This document shows positions 32,759-40,739 of a DNA stretch of 45,621 nt, in pieces (the first letter of the stretch is position 1; the number at the start of each line of letters is the position of its first letter). The notes under the pieces were generated by a model. The model was given only the letters and a program-made list of their open reading frames with translations. It did not search any database and was not told the origin of the DNA. Made by a program: the position numbers and the translations under genes. The stretch spans positions 1 to 45,621 of the forward strand of contig JAABRE010000042.1 in assembly GCA_011391125.1 (NCBI GenBank). Reading direction: 5' to 3'. This stretch comes from Synechococcales cyanobacterium S06 (GTDB taxonomy: Bacteria > Cyanobacteriota > Cyanobacteriia > Cyanobacteriales > JAABRE01).

Positions 32759-33409
32759 ATGCTAAACGGTAAATTTTTAACCAGATTTTTCCTAGTTTCT
32801 TTGATGGCAATAACGAGCAGTTTAACTATTAATAAAATAGCCTCTGCTGAGGGAGTAAAATTTTTCTGTGCTAACAATGATAAAGGCCAACCTAGCAGTT
32901 TTGCCAGTAGTGGTGTCGGTGATATTGCCATGATCAATTGGCAAACAGAATTAGGAGGAGGATTCACTCCACAAAAACGCTGTGAAATGGTCTCAGAAAA
33001 GTTCCAAAATTTCTATGATCGTGGTATTTTACACTTTTTAACTACGGGTTATATTTTATCAAAATCAGGAAATAGTATTAATTTTATTTGCCCAGCAACA
33101 AGTGAAGGAGGAGGTTGTGTTTGTCTGAAAAGTAATAATTCTAATTGCGAAGAATATGAGATTTTATATACTTTAAAACCGGGGGATAATCCTTCTAGTA
33201 AATTACAACAATTAATGGATTTAAGATTAGGTGCTAGTGGTCCCATTAATGAAACGAATAAGCGTATTTATATCGACATGAACCAATATTTCAGGGAGGC
33301 TATTCCTGTTACTTACATTCCCCAACCACTTAATAATCAAACCCCAGAAGTAAGACCTTCATCTATTAATAATCGGGATCTATTTTTTAATTCTAATGTC
33401 AATAAATAA
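32759..33409 (+). CDS. COP23-domain exported protein
   Basis: This 216-residue protein has a signal peptide (FFLVSLMAITSSLTINKIASA) and a domain that fits COP23 (circadian oscillating protein 23 of Cyanothece): VKFFCANNDKGQPSS, AMINWQTE, FTPQKRCEMVSEKFQNFYDRG, INFICPAT...CVCL, YTLKPGDNPSSKLQQLMDLR. Six Cys are present in the mature part and probably form disulfides. COP23 was described as a membrane-associated protein whose amount cycles daily; its biochemical role is unknown. An AAGAGG ribosome binding site lies 9 bases before the ATG. Confidence 0.85.
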   Translation: MLNGKFLTRFFLVSLMAITSSLTINKIASAEGVKFFCANNDKGQPSSFASSGVGDIAMINWQTELGGGFTPQKRCEMVSEKFQNFYDRGILHFLTTGYILSKSGNSINFICPATSEGGGCVCLKSNNSNCEEYEILYTLKPGDNPSSKLQQLMDLRLGASGPINETNKRIYIDMNQYFREAIPVTYIPQPLNNQTPEVRPSSINNRDLFFNSNVNK

Positions 33410-33848
33410 TCTATTTTTCCTTTAAATTCCTATTAGTAATAAGCAATGAGATGATGATACCTATTATTCGGGATTAATGGAGTCGATTTGCTGTTTTTGT
33501 AGCTGATTTCGACGCTGTTTTTCCCTAATAATTAGCTCTAACCCCGAATATCGGTCAAAATGCGGGTTTTTTTCTGGTATTTTGAGGTCATTTCACCAGA
33601 CCTCTTGCGAAACTAAGAATAAAATCAATTTTCCTACAGAAAGCGTCAATTTCTTTACCTATTACCTATTACCTGACTTGGTGCAAGAAGTCTACCGTGT
33701 CGGGTGGGCATTTTCTCACAATTTTGGTTTTTATTGCAAGGTTTCGGACAGTGCATCATTCTACCTAGTTAATCAGTATAAATACTTACAGAAATTTAAG
33801 GATTATTTGCCAAGATGAAAGCAGCCTTAAATATTGTGAGGAAGTTCA
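33410..33848. repeat. Gap with MITE family B and a possible coding remnant
   Basis: Positions 33599-33692 are a 94-bp family B element (GACCTCTTGCGAAAC to GTGCAAGAAGTC). Right of it is TA; left of it the expected TA reads CA. On the minus strand 33464-33592 reads DLKIPEKNPHFDRYSGLELI then IREKQRRNQLQKQQ with a stop. It is protein-like but has no start, and may be a gene tail cut off by the element. I cannot name it. Confidence 0.4.
33599..33692. mobile_element. MITE family B, copy 2
   Basis: The left end GACCTCTTGCGAAAC matches the rubrerythrin copy; the right end GTGCAAGAAGTC matches the copy at 38095. The interior (TAAGAATAAAATCAATTTTC...GCGTCAATTTC...TTACCTATTACC) is shared with the 38-kb copy in reverse orientation, with fewer TTACCTA heptamers. 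Confidence 0.7.
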
Positions 33849-34052
33849 ATGAAGCAAAAACGCAGCGGACAAATGACTTGGAAATCAGAGGGGGTAAATT
33901 CCGCCCGAATTTTGTATCTTCGACACCATCCCCTGGAAAAATGGCAACCTTACACGGAATTTCCCGAATATACTTTACCTGACTCTCCGGGAATTTCCCA
34001 AGGTTACGCTACTTTTTTGTCACTTCTGAGACAAAATTGGCAAACTCTCTAA
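33849..34052 (+). CDS. Small conserved-looking hypothetical protein
   Basis: This is a 67-residue protein, MKQKRSGQMTWKSEGVNSAR and on, rich in aromatic residues and Pro in the middle (LRHHPLEKWQPYTEFPEYTLPDSPG) with a helical end (YATFLSLLRQNWQTL). GAGGAAG precedes the ATG at good spacing; a start at ATG 33873 (MTWKSEG) is possible. It lies 91 bases upstream of the phycobiliprotein lyase on the same strand. I cannot assign a function. Confidence 0.55.
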   Translation: MKQKRSGQMTWKSEGVNSARILYLRHHPLEKWQPYTEFPEYTLPDSPGISQGYATFLSLLRQNWQTL

Positions 34053-34143
34053 ACCTTTCTTAAATTATTGTGTTAGATTAAGAATTGTAACATTTTTTCT
34101 AACAGGTATTGACAAATTTACACTTTTATGTATAGGAGGGACA

Positions 34144-34674
34144 ATGTACCCAGTAGCTGAATTATCCGTCGAATCCCTAACCCTCGAATTTTTTAGTCAA
34201 TGTCAGGGGGAATGGAAATCCCAGAGAAGATACTACACTTTGACAGAAGAAAATGAACCTGAAGAGGTGGTCAGTTTTTTAAAAGTTAAATTTTTAGAAA
34301 AGGGAAATCCCGAACTAATTAAGTTAGCAAAATCCCATGATTTGGAGGACAAAATGATGATTGGTGGGAGTCAAGTTACTTGGTCCAGTAATTATGTTGC
34401 GAAAACTCGTAAACCGTCCCGTGGTTCCACTGTATTCGGGATTTTAGGTGATGTGTTATATCGCGATCGAGGTTTTGCTACTCCGAAACCAATTCAAGCT
34501 AATTTGCGTTTTGCTAACCCAGAAACTATGTGTTTAAAAACGGAATATCATGGCAATGTTTTTGAAGAAGAACTAAAGTTAATTGGGGAAAATTATCGCA
34601 CTAGACAAACAATTATTTCTCGGTCTGGTGAGCAAATTATGATTGGTCAATACCTAGAAAAACGCATCGGTTAA
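34144..34674 (+). CDS. CpcS/CpeS-family phycobiliprotein lyase
   Basis: This 176-residue protein has the family hallmark FFSQCQGEWKSQRRYYTLTE (FF..S.G.W.S.R..Y.L) and a lipocalin-like beta barrel ending ETMCLKTEYHGNVFEEELKLIGENYRTRQTII. CpcS/CpeS/CpcU lyases attach phycocyanobilin to Cys84 of phycocyanin and allophycocyanin subunits. The exact subtype (S, U or CpcS-III) cannot be settled by eye. It has a strong RBS (GGAGG). The bilin producer PcyA is encoded 2.6 kb downstream on the other strand. Confidence 0.87.
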   Translation: MYPVAELSVESLTLEFFSQCQGEWKSQRRYYTLTEENEPEEVVSFLKVKFLEKGNPELIKLAKSHDLEDKMMIGGSQVTWSSNYVAKTRKPSRGSTVFGILGDVLYRDRGFATPKPIQANLRFANPETMCLKTEYHGNVFEEELKLIGENYRTRQTIISRSGEQIMIGQYLEKRIG

Positions 34675-34687
34675 TTACCTTTTTAGC

Positions 34688-35395
34688 CTATTCTAACCAG
34701 AAAAATTCTTCTTCTTCTAAACGGCCATCTTCTAAGGTAATTATTCGATCTGCGACGTCTAAAATGCGATTATCATGGGTGACAATAAAAATGGTGCATC
34801 CTTGATCCTTTGCCAGTTTTTGCATGATCTCGACCACATCTCGACCCGATTTACTATCGAGAGCCGCTGTTGGTTCATCTGCCAAAATCATTTTCGGATG
34901 ACTTACTAAAGCGCGGGCGATCGCCACCCTTTGTTTTTGGCCACCGGAGAGGTTTTCGGGGTAATAATTAACCCGATCGCCCAAACCAACAGCTTCCAAC
35001 ATAGCGATGGATTTGTCCTTTGCTTGTTGAGGGGAAAAACCCTGATGTAATTCTAAGGACATTTGGACATTTTGCCTAGCAGTTAAAGCTTTTAATAAAT
35101 TATGAGCTTGAAAAATGTAACCAATATTTTTTCTCACCTTTATTAACTGATGTTTTTTCGCACCAACTAATTCTTGATTTAATACTTTTAAACTACCAGA
35201 TTGGGAAGATCTCAGACCTCCCATTAAGGTTAATAAAGTGGTTTTACCCGAACCAGAAGGACCTTTTAAAATGACAATTTCTCCTGATTTTACCGTTAAA
35301 TCTATGTTAAATAAAATCTGTTTTTTCAAAGCAGCTTGACCGAAATAATGATTTAATTTTTTAATTAAAACGACATTTTCTGGTTTATTATTCAT
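34688..35395 (-). CDS. DevA/LolD-type ABC transporter ATPase
   Basis: This 235-residue protein has Walker A GPSGSGKTT, Q-loop YIFQAHNLL, ABC signature LSGGQKQRVAIARAL, Walker B MILADEPTAALDS and switch His VTHD. It is closest to the DevA/MacB/LolD class, which powers export from the inner membrane with a DevC-like permease and a DevB-like adaptor. The DevB-like adaptor is 185 bases upstream, but no DevC permease lies between or nearby. In heterocyst formers DevBCA exports glycolipids; in unicellular cyanobacteria the substrate is unknown. Confidence 0.88.
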   Translation of the reverse strand: MNNKPENVVLIKKLNHYFGQAALKKQILFNIDLTVKSGEIVILKGPSGSGKTTLLTLMGGLRSSQSGSLKVLNQELVGAKKHQLIKVRKNIGYIFQAHNLLKALTARQNVQMSLELHQGFSPQQAKDKSIAMLEAVGLGDRVNYYPENLSGGQKQRVAIARALVSHPKMILADEPTAALDSKSGRDVVEIMQKLAKDQGCTIFIVTHDNRILDVADRIITLEDGRLEEEEFFWLE

Positions 35396-35580
35396 GATTA
35401 TTACTTATCTGCCAGAATTGGTGAGCTAAAAGGTATAAAAAGAGCTAATCTTTAAGATGGTGGGTTAGGCTGCGAATCAAAAGTTCATAGTTTTTCATCA
35501 AAATCAATTACGCTGCTAACCCACCCTACCATGTTTAAGTATTTTTTAAAGTGATAAGTTATGTCGGATAATGTTCCCGA

Positions 35581-37266
35581 TTAATTAATAAAAATTCTCA
35601 CAATTACTTTGCTATAGGTAAGACTAGAAACAATGTTGCTAGATTCGGGAGCTAATTTAATTTTCACCTCAATTACCCTAACATCAACATCCGCGGCGGG
35701 ATCGCTGGAAAGAACATCTTTTTTGCCAACTTGCCAACCAATTTCACTCACCGTCCCCTTGAGTTCAGCGTCAAAAGAGCCACTTTCGCTAGTCATAGTA
35801 GCTTCTTGGCCAATTTTCACCTTACCGATGTCGCTTTCATAAACTTCCGCAATTACCATCATTTGCTGAGTTTGCCCTAATTCGGCAATGCCTTCCTCAG
35901 AATTAATGGATTCCCCCGGATAAGCATGAATTTTCAGGATTTGGCCGTTTAAAGGTGCTTTGATGGTCGATAAATCTAAATCCGCTTGCAGTTGTTGTAA
36001 AGAGGCTTGTGCCTTCTGCACTTCGGTTTCTGCTTTACTCACATCAACCCCTCGCACTTCCATAATTCTGGCTAAATTGGCCTCAGCTTCGATGATTTGC
36101 AGAGTTAAAGTTTCCCTACTTTGATTATTTAAAGCCTTAGCTTCCGCAATTTGCGCTCTCAAAGTCTCGCCAATGCGTTGTAAATTGGCTTCTGCTTCCC
36201 TGACACTTTGTTGAGCTGTTTCTACGGTAGTGCGACGAGTGTCTAATTCTGAGGTAGGAATTGCGCCATCATTGACCAAATTTTGATAACGGTTCAACTC
36301 AAGTTGGGCATTTTTTAGCTGAGATTGTAAACGAGCAATTGTCGCTTGTTGCGCTTGGGTTTCCGTGGTTAATTGAGCCTGCAAACGGTTAATATTAGCC
36401 TGTTTAGCCTGAATTTCCGTAGTTAATTGGACTTGCAAACGGTTAATCGTCGCCCTTTGTGCGTCAATTTCCCCTTGTTTAGCTCCTGCTTTAACCATCG
36501 CCACATTAGCTTTCGCCACCTCAATTTCCTGAAGAGCCACCGCTAAAGAAGCTTGTTTTTTCTTGAAATCGTCCAAAATCGCCACTATTTGACCAGTTTT
36601 TACCCGATCGCCCTCCTTAATTAATAATTGCGCCACTTTTGCACCTTCGCGAGAGGAATTCGCCGAAATTTTGATCACTTCGCCGCTAGGTTCAACTCTT
36701 CCCAAAGCGGTGACAGCCGTTTTCACCAGGGGAGTTACCAGGGGAGTCACTTCGGGAGTCAATTTACTGGAACGGAATTTGAGGGAATAAACCAAACTAG
36801 CTACTGTGAATAAAAACGCCAAAATAAGCCCAATAATGACCCATTTTTGCTGAAAAATGGAAGCAGTGGGAGGAGTTTCTGAGGGTTGGGGCTGTGATCG
36901 TTGGTTCAGGAGAGCTAAAATGAGCTTAATCTCCCATTGTTCGCCATCTTCAGAAGCATTAATTAGCCCTTGTTTTTCCAGTAAAGCGGACAAGTGTTGT
37001 TTAAACAGAACTTCCCGTTGATGGAGATTGCGATATTGCCCAATCAAAGTTTCCTCCAACATCTTGGCTTTTTCCTGCTCTTGGGCTAAATTATGCTTAA
37101 GTTGGGGTAATTCTGACTCTGAAGTAGTGAAAATTTGTTCCTGTAATTCACTGAGTTTTTTTATTTGAACATTCAACTCCTGTTCCTGAGCATGAACAAT
37201 ATTTACGAAATGTTCCAACTCATCCTTGAGATGGTTCACCATTTCCTTTAATTCCCTCAGAGACAT
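35581..37266 (-). CDS. HlyD/DevB-type membrane fusion protein with coiled-coil N-terminus
   Basis: This protein of about 561 residues reads from ATG 37266 (GTG 37290 would add 8). About 125 cytoplasmic coiled-coil residues precede a single membrane helix (KWVIIGLILAFLFTVASLVYSLKF). After it come a lipoyl half (LGRVEPSGEVIKISANSS...GDRVKTGQIVAILDD), a long periplasmic hairpin of repeated INRLQ(A/V)QLTTE units, and the second lipoyl half (IKAPLNGQILKIHAYPGE) with a DevB-like end (VEVKIKLAPESS). The N-terminal extension is unusual for DevB proteins. The next gene is the DevA-like ATPase, and the expected permease is missing. The 185-base gap holds only a TGGGTTAG/CTAACCCA-type repeat. Confidence 0.85.
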   Translation of the reverse strand: MSLRELKEMVNHLKDELEHFVNIVHAQEQELNVQIKKLSELQEQIFTTSESELPQLKHNLAQEQEKAKMLEETLIGQYRNLHQREVLFKQHLSALLEKQGLINASEDGEQWEIKLILALLNQRSQPQPSETPPTASIFQQKWVIIGLILAFLFTVASLVYSLKFRSSKLTPEVTPLVTPLVKTAVTALGRVEPSGEVIKISANSSREGAKVAQLLIKEGDRVKTGQIVAILDDFKKKQASLAVALQEIEVAKANVAMVKAGAKQGEIDAQRATINRLQVQLTTEIQAKQANINRLQAQLTTETQAQQATIARLQSQLKNAQLELNRYQNLVNDGAIPTSELDTRRTTVETAQQSVREAEANLQRIGETLRAQIAEAKALNNQSRETLTLQIIEAEANLARIMEVRGVDVSKAETEVQKAQASLQQLQADLDLSTIKAPLNGQILKIHAYPGESINSEEGIAELGQTQQMMVIAEVYESDIGKVKIGQEATMTSESGSFDAELKGTVSEIGWQVGKKDVLSSDPAADVDVRVIEVKIKLAPESSNIVSSLTYSKVIVRIFIN

Positions 37267-37301
37267 ATTTTTCAGAGTTGAAATATTCACTGTTTTAAAT
37301 T

Positions 37302-38051
37302 TTATTCAAAATGGGGCAGATCAAATAAAACAGAAGTCATGTAGGTTTCGGCCCATGATACTCCAAAAGCCTTTTCTAAGACGCGACGGGTTTTATCATT
37401 CTGCTTTTGCTTAGTACAATAATAACGCTGTCCCGCTAAATAAATCTGTTCTTCTTCCGCGGAAACTGGGGAAACGGCTAAAGCTTGTTGACAATGAATC
37501 GCCAAAAATTGTCCCACCGTCGCTATGAATTTTTGCTCCTCATCCCGATCGCCAGGGCGAATAAATAAGCAAAATTCCGAGAAAATATCCCCCCATTCCG
37601 GTAATTCCCGTATTTGGCTAAAGGCTCTGTCAGTATTTTCACGTAGGTATTCGTGATAAGGGAGGGGTAAGGTGCGATCGCCATTCGTGGGTGATAAATC
37701 AACAATAGCGGCGCTAATTCCGGCTTTACCTGCTACCAAATCACAACCAAACATGGGTAAAGGATAATTAGAATTGGGAAACATGACACAATGCAAAATG
37801 TCCAAATTAGTACCAACTTTGGCCAATTCTAGGTGCATTTTTCTAAATTGGGGACTTTGATAACAACTATTTTGAATGGTCAATTTTTCCCCTTCCAATT
37901 TACCTTCCACATAACCCAAACCTTCGGGTAATTGGTAGGGAGCTAAATCGAGATATTTCTGCCAACTGGCCTCAATTAAATCAGCTAATTGGGCCATTGC
38001 GGGATGTAATTGTTGTTTTAAATCGGAGGTTGAACTTGCTGTTGGATTCAT
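37302..38051 (-). CDS. pcyA: Phycocyanobilin:ferredoxin oxidoreductase
   Basis: This 249-residue protein matches PcyA throughout: [45 protein letters not shown] contains the substrate-side Glu (HLELA), His (LHCVMFP) and Asp (FGCDLV) of the bilin pocket, given here only as short pieces. The enzyme reduces biliverdin IXalpha to phycocyanobilin in two two-electron steps using ferredoxin, feeding phycobilisome and phytochrome assembly. Length is full. It lies 35 bases upstream of the DevB-like gene on the same strand. A family B element sits just before its start. Confidence 0.95.
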   Translation of the reverse strand: MNPTASSTSDLKQQLHPAMAQLADLIEASWQKYLDLAPYQLPEGLGYVEGKLEGEKLTIQNSCYQSPQFRKMHLELAKVGTNLDILHCVMFPNSNYPLPMFGCDLVAGKAGISAAIVDLSPTNGDRTLPLPYHEYLRENTDRAFSQIRELPEWGDIFSEFCLFIRPGDRDEEQKFIATVGQFLAIHCQQALAVSPVSAEEEQIYLAGQRYYCTKQKQNDKTRRVLEKAFGVSWAETYMTSVLFDLPHFE

Positions 38052-38094
38052 TGTTTCTTTGTTCCTATTTTTTGAGAATGATGGGGAATAACTA

Positions 38095-38263
38095 GACTTC
38101 TTGCACGAAGTCAGGTAATAGGTAGGAGGTAATAGGTAATAGGTAATAGGTAATAGGTAATTAAGAATAACTATTAACTCACCTGCTTAAAATTTGTTAA
38201 CTGATAACTGAAATGACGCTTGGGGTAGGAAAATTGATTTTATTCCTAGTTTCGCAAGATATC
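38095..38263. mobile_element. MITE family B, copy 3, with heptamer expansion
   Basis: This is a 169-bp element with ends GACTTCTTGCACGAAG and GTTTCGCAAGATATC flanked by TA (38093-38094 and 38264-38265). It contains a run of TAGGTAA heptamers (about 38121-38160). The copy at 33599 has the same layout with only two or three heptamers, so the length difference is mainly heptamer expansion and extra interior sequence. Confidence 0.75.
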
Positions 38264-38279
38264 TACTGCTAAAAATCCC

Positions 38280-38483
38280 TTATTTATATTCATCGGGAAT
38301 AATCCATTTAGGTGGTGCATTTAATTTTTTCAAGCGGGCAATTTCCGCTATTTCGATCATTTTATCTAGGGAAGTTTCGCTAATAAATTTAGATATTTTT
38401 TCCCTTTCGTCCTTGCTAACACAATGTTCTGGGGCTAGACAACCATTAACACAATCCACTTTACAATTAATTTGATTTGTCAT
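38280..38483 (-). CDS. Small Cys-rich hypothetical protein
   Basis: This 67-residue protein, MTNQINCKVDCVNGCLAPEH and on, has four Cys in the first 22 residues (C-x3-C-x3-C-x6-C), a possible metal or Fe-S site, followed by a helical part and a basic LKKLNAPPKWIIPDEYK tail. Small proteins of this layout occur in cyanobacteria without a known role. It is 50 bases downstream of the coiled-coil gene and possibly in the glucokinase-coaD transcript. Confidence 0.6.
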   Translation of the reverse strand: MTNQINCKVDCVNGCLAPEHCVSKDEREKISKFISETSLDKMIEIAEIARLKKLNAPPKWIIPDEYK

Positions 38484-38524
38484 TTTTTCTTATTAATAAA
38501 TAATTAGTTGTTACAATTATAAAA

Positions 38525-38556
38525 TGTTAATTGTCAATTGTCAATTGTCAATTGTT
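38525..38556. repeat. Heptanucleotide STRR (TCAATTG)
   Basis: Four tandem copies of TCAATTG (first unit TTAATTG). The repeat overlaps the end of the coiled-coil gene and encodes its last residues (QQLTIDN), so slippage here would change the C-terminus of that protein. Confidence 0.75.
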
Positions 38557-39148
38557 GACGGCCATTTTGAATAATATTTAACATATCAGTCAGCTGATTT
38601 TCAATCTTAGTTAATACTTGATCGGCATAATCATCGGCACCTTGTTGAATCTCATCGCATTCATCTAAGGTCATTTGGCGCATTTGTTCTAATTCTTGAT
38701 AGGTTTTTTGTCTCATTTCGTCAAGTTGGGCGATCGCCTCCTGTTGCATTTGATGACATTCCCTTTCCACCTGTCGCCGAATTTGATTGGCTTCACTTTC
38801 AGCATGACGGACAATATCAGTTTGTGCAATCATTTGCGAAGCCTGTTGCTGTGCTAGGGCAATAATGGCTGCCCCTCGCTGCTCGGCTTGCTGTACAATT
38901 GTTTGTTCAATGGCGATAATATCTTCAGCTTTCTGAAGCGCTACCGGCAAACTCACGCGGATAAAATCAACCTGCGCTAAAATCTCATCCTCATCAATTA
39001 AAGTGCGACGGATAAAGGGAATCCGAGGATTATCAATGATTTTTTCTTCGAGGCGATCGAGTTCTAATTGAATATCTAAATTTTCTCCTTCGTGGGGAGG
39101 GAGGTGATTATTGGTGTCAGATTGATCCCATTGAGGTTTTTGTAACAT
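38534..39148 (-). CDS. Coiled-coil (DivIVA/ATP-synthase-b-like) protein
   Basis: This 204-residue protein has an acidic N-terminus ([21 protein letters not shown]) that docks before [19 protein letters not shown], then about 110 residues of Ala/Gln/Glu-rich coiled coil ([20 protein letters not shown] and so on). Such proteins follow coaD in many cyanobacteria and are annotated as DivIVA- or ATP synthase b-like by composition only. The ATG at 39148 lies inside coaD, giving a 73-base overlap. The function is unknown. Confidence 0.75.
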   Translation of the reverse strand: MLQKPQWDQSDTNNHLPPHEGENLDIQLELDRLEEKIIDNPRIPFIRRTLIDEDEILAQVDFIRVSLPVALQKAEDIIAIEQTIVQQAEQRGAAIIALAQQQASQMIAQTDIVRHAESEANQIRRQVERECHQMQQEAIAQLDEMRQKTYQELEQMRQMTLDECDEIQQGADDYADQVLTKIENQLTDMLNIIQNGRQQLTIDN

Positions 39149-39621
39149 AAATAAATATCATCAGCAACATTGTTCGGAACAAGATGATCAATAGAACCGC
39201 CAAATTGGGCAATTTCTTTGACCATGGAACTACTTAAAAAACTATACTCATTGGAAGTAGCTAAAAAAACAGTTTCTATTTCACCCCAAAGAGTCTTATT
39301 TGCGTGGGCCATTTGTAGCTCTTTTTCAAAGTCAGAAACGGCTCGTAAACCTCGGATTAAAATTCCGGCATTTTGCGATTTGGCATAATCTACGGTTAAG
39401 CCGACAAAACTATCTACCTTTATATTAGATAATTTTTCAGTAGATTTTTTAATTTGTGCTAAACGTTTTTCCAGAGGAAATAAAGGTTGCTTATTCGGGT
39501 TACAAGAAACGATAACAATGATCTTCTCAAATAATCTCGATGCTCTCTCAATAATATCAAGATGACCGAGAGTAATGGGGTCAAAACTACCGGGATAAAT
39601 CGCAATTTTATTATTAATCAT
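39076..39621 (-). CDS. coaD: Phosphopantetheine adenylyltransferase
   Basis: This 181-residue protein has [19 protein letters not shown] (nucleotidyltransferase HxGH motif, TLGH), [18 protein letters not shown] and SSSMVKEIA near the end, all diagnostic of CoaD. It makes dephospho-CoA from 4'-phosphopantetheine and ATP in coenzyme A synthesis. ATG 39621 overlaps the end of the ROK kinase gene by 4 bases. The C-terminus [18 protein letters not shown] extends about 15-20 residues beyond the usual family end and is read from the same DNA as the start of the next gene. Confidence 0.93.
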   Translation of the reverse strand: MINNKIAIYPGSFDPITLGHLDIIERASRLFEKIIVIVSCNPNKQPLFPLEKRLAQIKKSTEKLSNIKVDSFVGLTVDYAKSQNAGILIRGLRAVSDFEKELQMAHANKTLWGEIETVFLATSNEYSFLSSSMVKEIAQFGGSIDHLVPNNVADDIYLCYKNLNGINLTPIITSLPTKEKI

Positions 39622-40514
39622 TTTTGTTCTATTTGTTGCCAAGCTAATTTAGCTGCTCCCACCATACCAGCCGAATTACCCAAAGAAGCCGTTAACAACT
39701 TAAGATTAACACGGGAACTAGGTAAAACACGACGCTCAATTTCCGCCCTCGTAGCTGGGAGGAAAAATTCACTACTAGCACTGACTCCGCCACCAACAAT
39801 GACGGCTTCGGGAGTTAAAACATAGATTAAACTTGCTAAACCCGCCCCCAATAACTTGCCGTAATCTTCCCAAAATTGTAAAGCGACAGGATCGCCATTT
39901 TCGGCTAATTTACCTAATTCTAGGGGTTCTTTGCCCGTTTGTCGGCGAATGGCCGTCACTGAGGTATATTGCTCGAAAGAGCCGTTATTGCCACTATTAC
40001 AAGGAGGACCATCGGGGTTTAAAGTAATTAAACCCAATTCGGCCGCTGAACCTAAACGACCTGTAAACAGTTTACCATCGAGGATAACTGCACCACCGAC
40101 ACCGGTGCCCAAGGTTAACATGATTAGATTTTCATAATAGCGCCCTGCCCCTAACCAAGCTTCCCCTAAACCAGCGCAATTGGCATCATTAGCGATTATT
40201 GTAGGTAATCCGGTTTCGGTTTCCAGTAAATCGGCTAAAGGTACATCATGCCAACCAGCCAAATTAATCGCTACTTTAGCGATTCTACCCTTGGCATCGG
40301 CCGGTCCTGGTGTACCTAATCCCATCGCTCTTGCTTGATTGTTAGGATCAAGTTTGCCCACAGCGGCGGCGATCGCCTCGACAACAGCTTCGGGGGTGGA
40401 AGGTTGGGGGGTGGGGATACTTAGTGACTGGTGACAAGTACCATCTTGGGCAAAACGTCCCATTTTGATGGCGCTGCCTCCTAAATCAATGCCGATTACT
40501 TGATTTTCTGTCAT
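39618..40514 (-). CDS. ROK-family sugar kinase (glucokinase-like)
   Basis: This 298-residue protein has ATP-binding [13 protein letters not shown], the catalytic Asp in [24 protein letters not shown], and the glycine-rich VIVGGGVS. The usual ROK zinc motif CxCGxxGCxE is here [11 protein letters not shown], which keeps only the first Cys, so the site probably does not bind zinc. Related cyanobacterial glucokinases appear to share this, from memory. Probable reaction: glucose plus ATP (or polyphosphate) to glucose 6-phosphate. It is first in a unit with coaD and the coiled-coil gene. Confidence 0.88.
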   Translation of the reverse strand: MTENQVIGIDLGGSAIKMGRFAQDGTCHQSLSIPTPQPSTPEAVVEAIAAAVGKLDPNNQARAMGLGTPGPADAKGRIAKVAINLAGWHDVPLADLLETETGLPTIIANDANCAGLGEAWLGAGRYYENLIMLTLGTGVGGAVILDGKLFTGRLGSAAELGLITLNPDGPPCNSGNNGSFEQYTSVTAIRRQTGKEPLELGKLAENGDPVALQFWEDYGKLLGAGLASLIYVLTPEAVIVGGGVSASSEFFLPATRAEIERRVLPSSRVNLKLLTASLGNSAGMVGAAKLAWQQIEQK

Positions 40515-40739
40515 GATTTTTTGTGGTTAGTTAGTGGTTAAGTTTAGACCCATTTAATTTGCTAATTTTAGCGGCCAAGAGGCCCGCTCCACAATGTTTA
40601 TAATCTGAAAGTAAATGAATCTAAGCTTATTAGTTATATCAAATTCAGCTAATTACTTCTTAATTTGTTACTTTTAACTTTTGAATAGTACGGGTTTTTG
40701 CCTGATCATCTAATCGCAAATAATTGTAGTCAAACTGAG

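Noticed and set aside
33582-33818. Open frame of 78 codons
   Set aside because: It starts just before and runs through the MITE family B copy, has no protein-like features and no RBS.
38121-38160. CRISPR-like or protein-coding repeat
   Set aside because: It is a heptanucleotide run typical of cyanobacterial STRRs inside a MITE.
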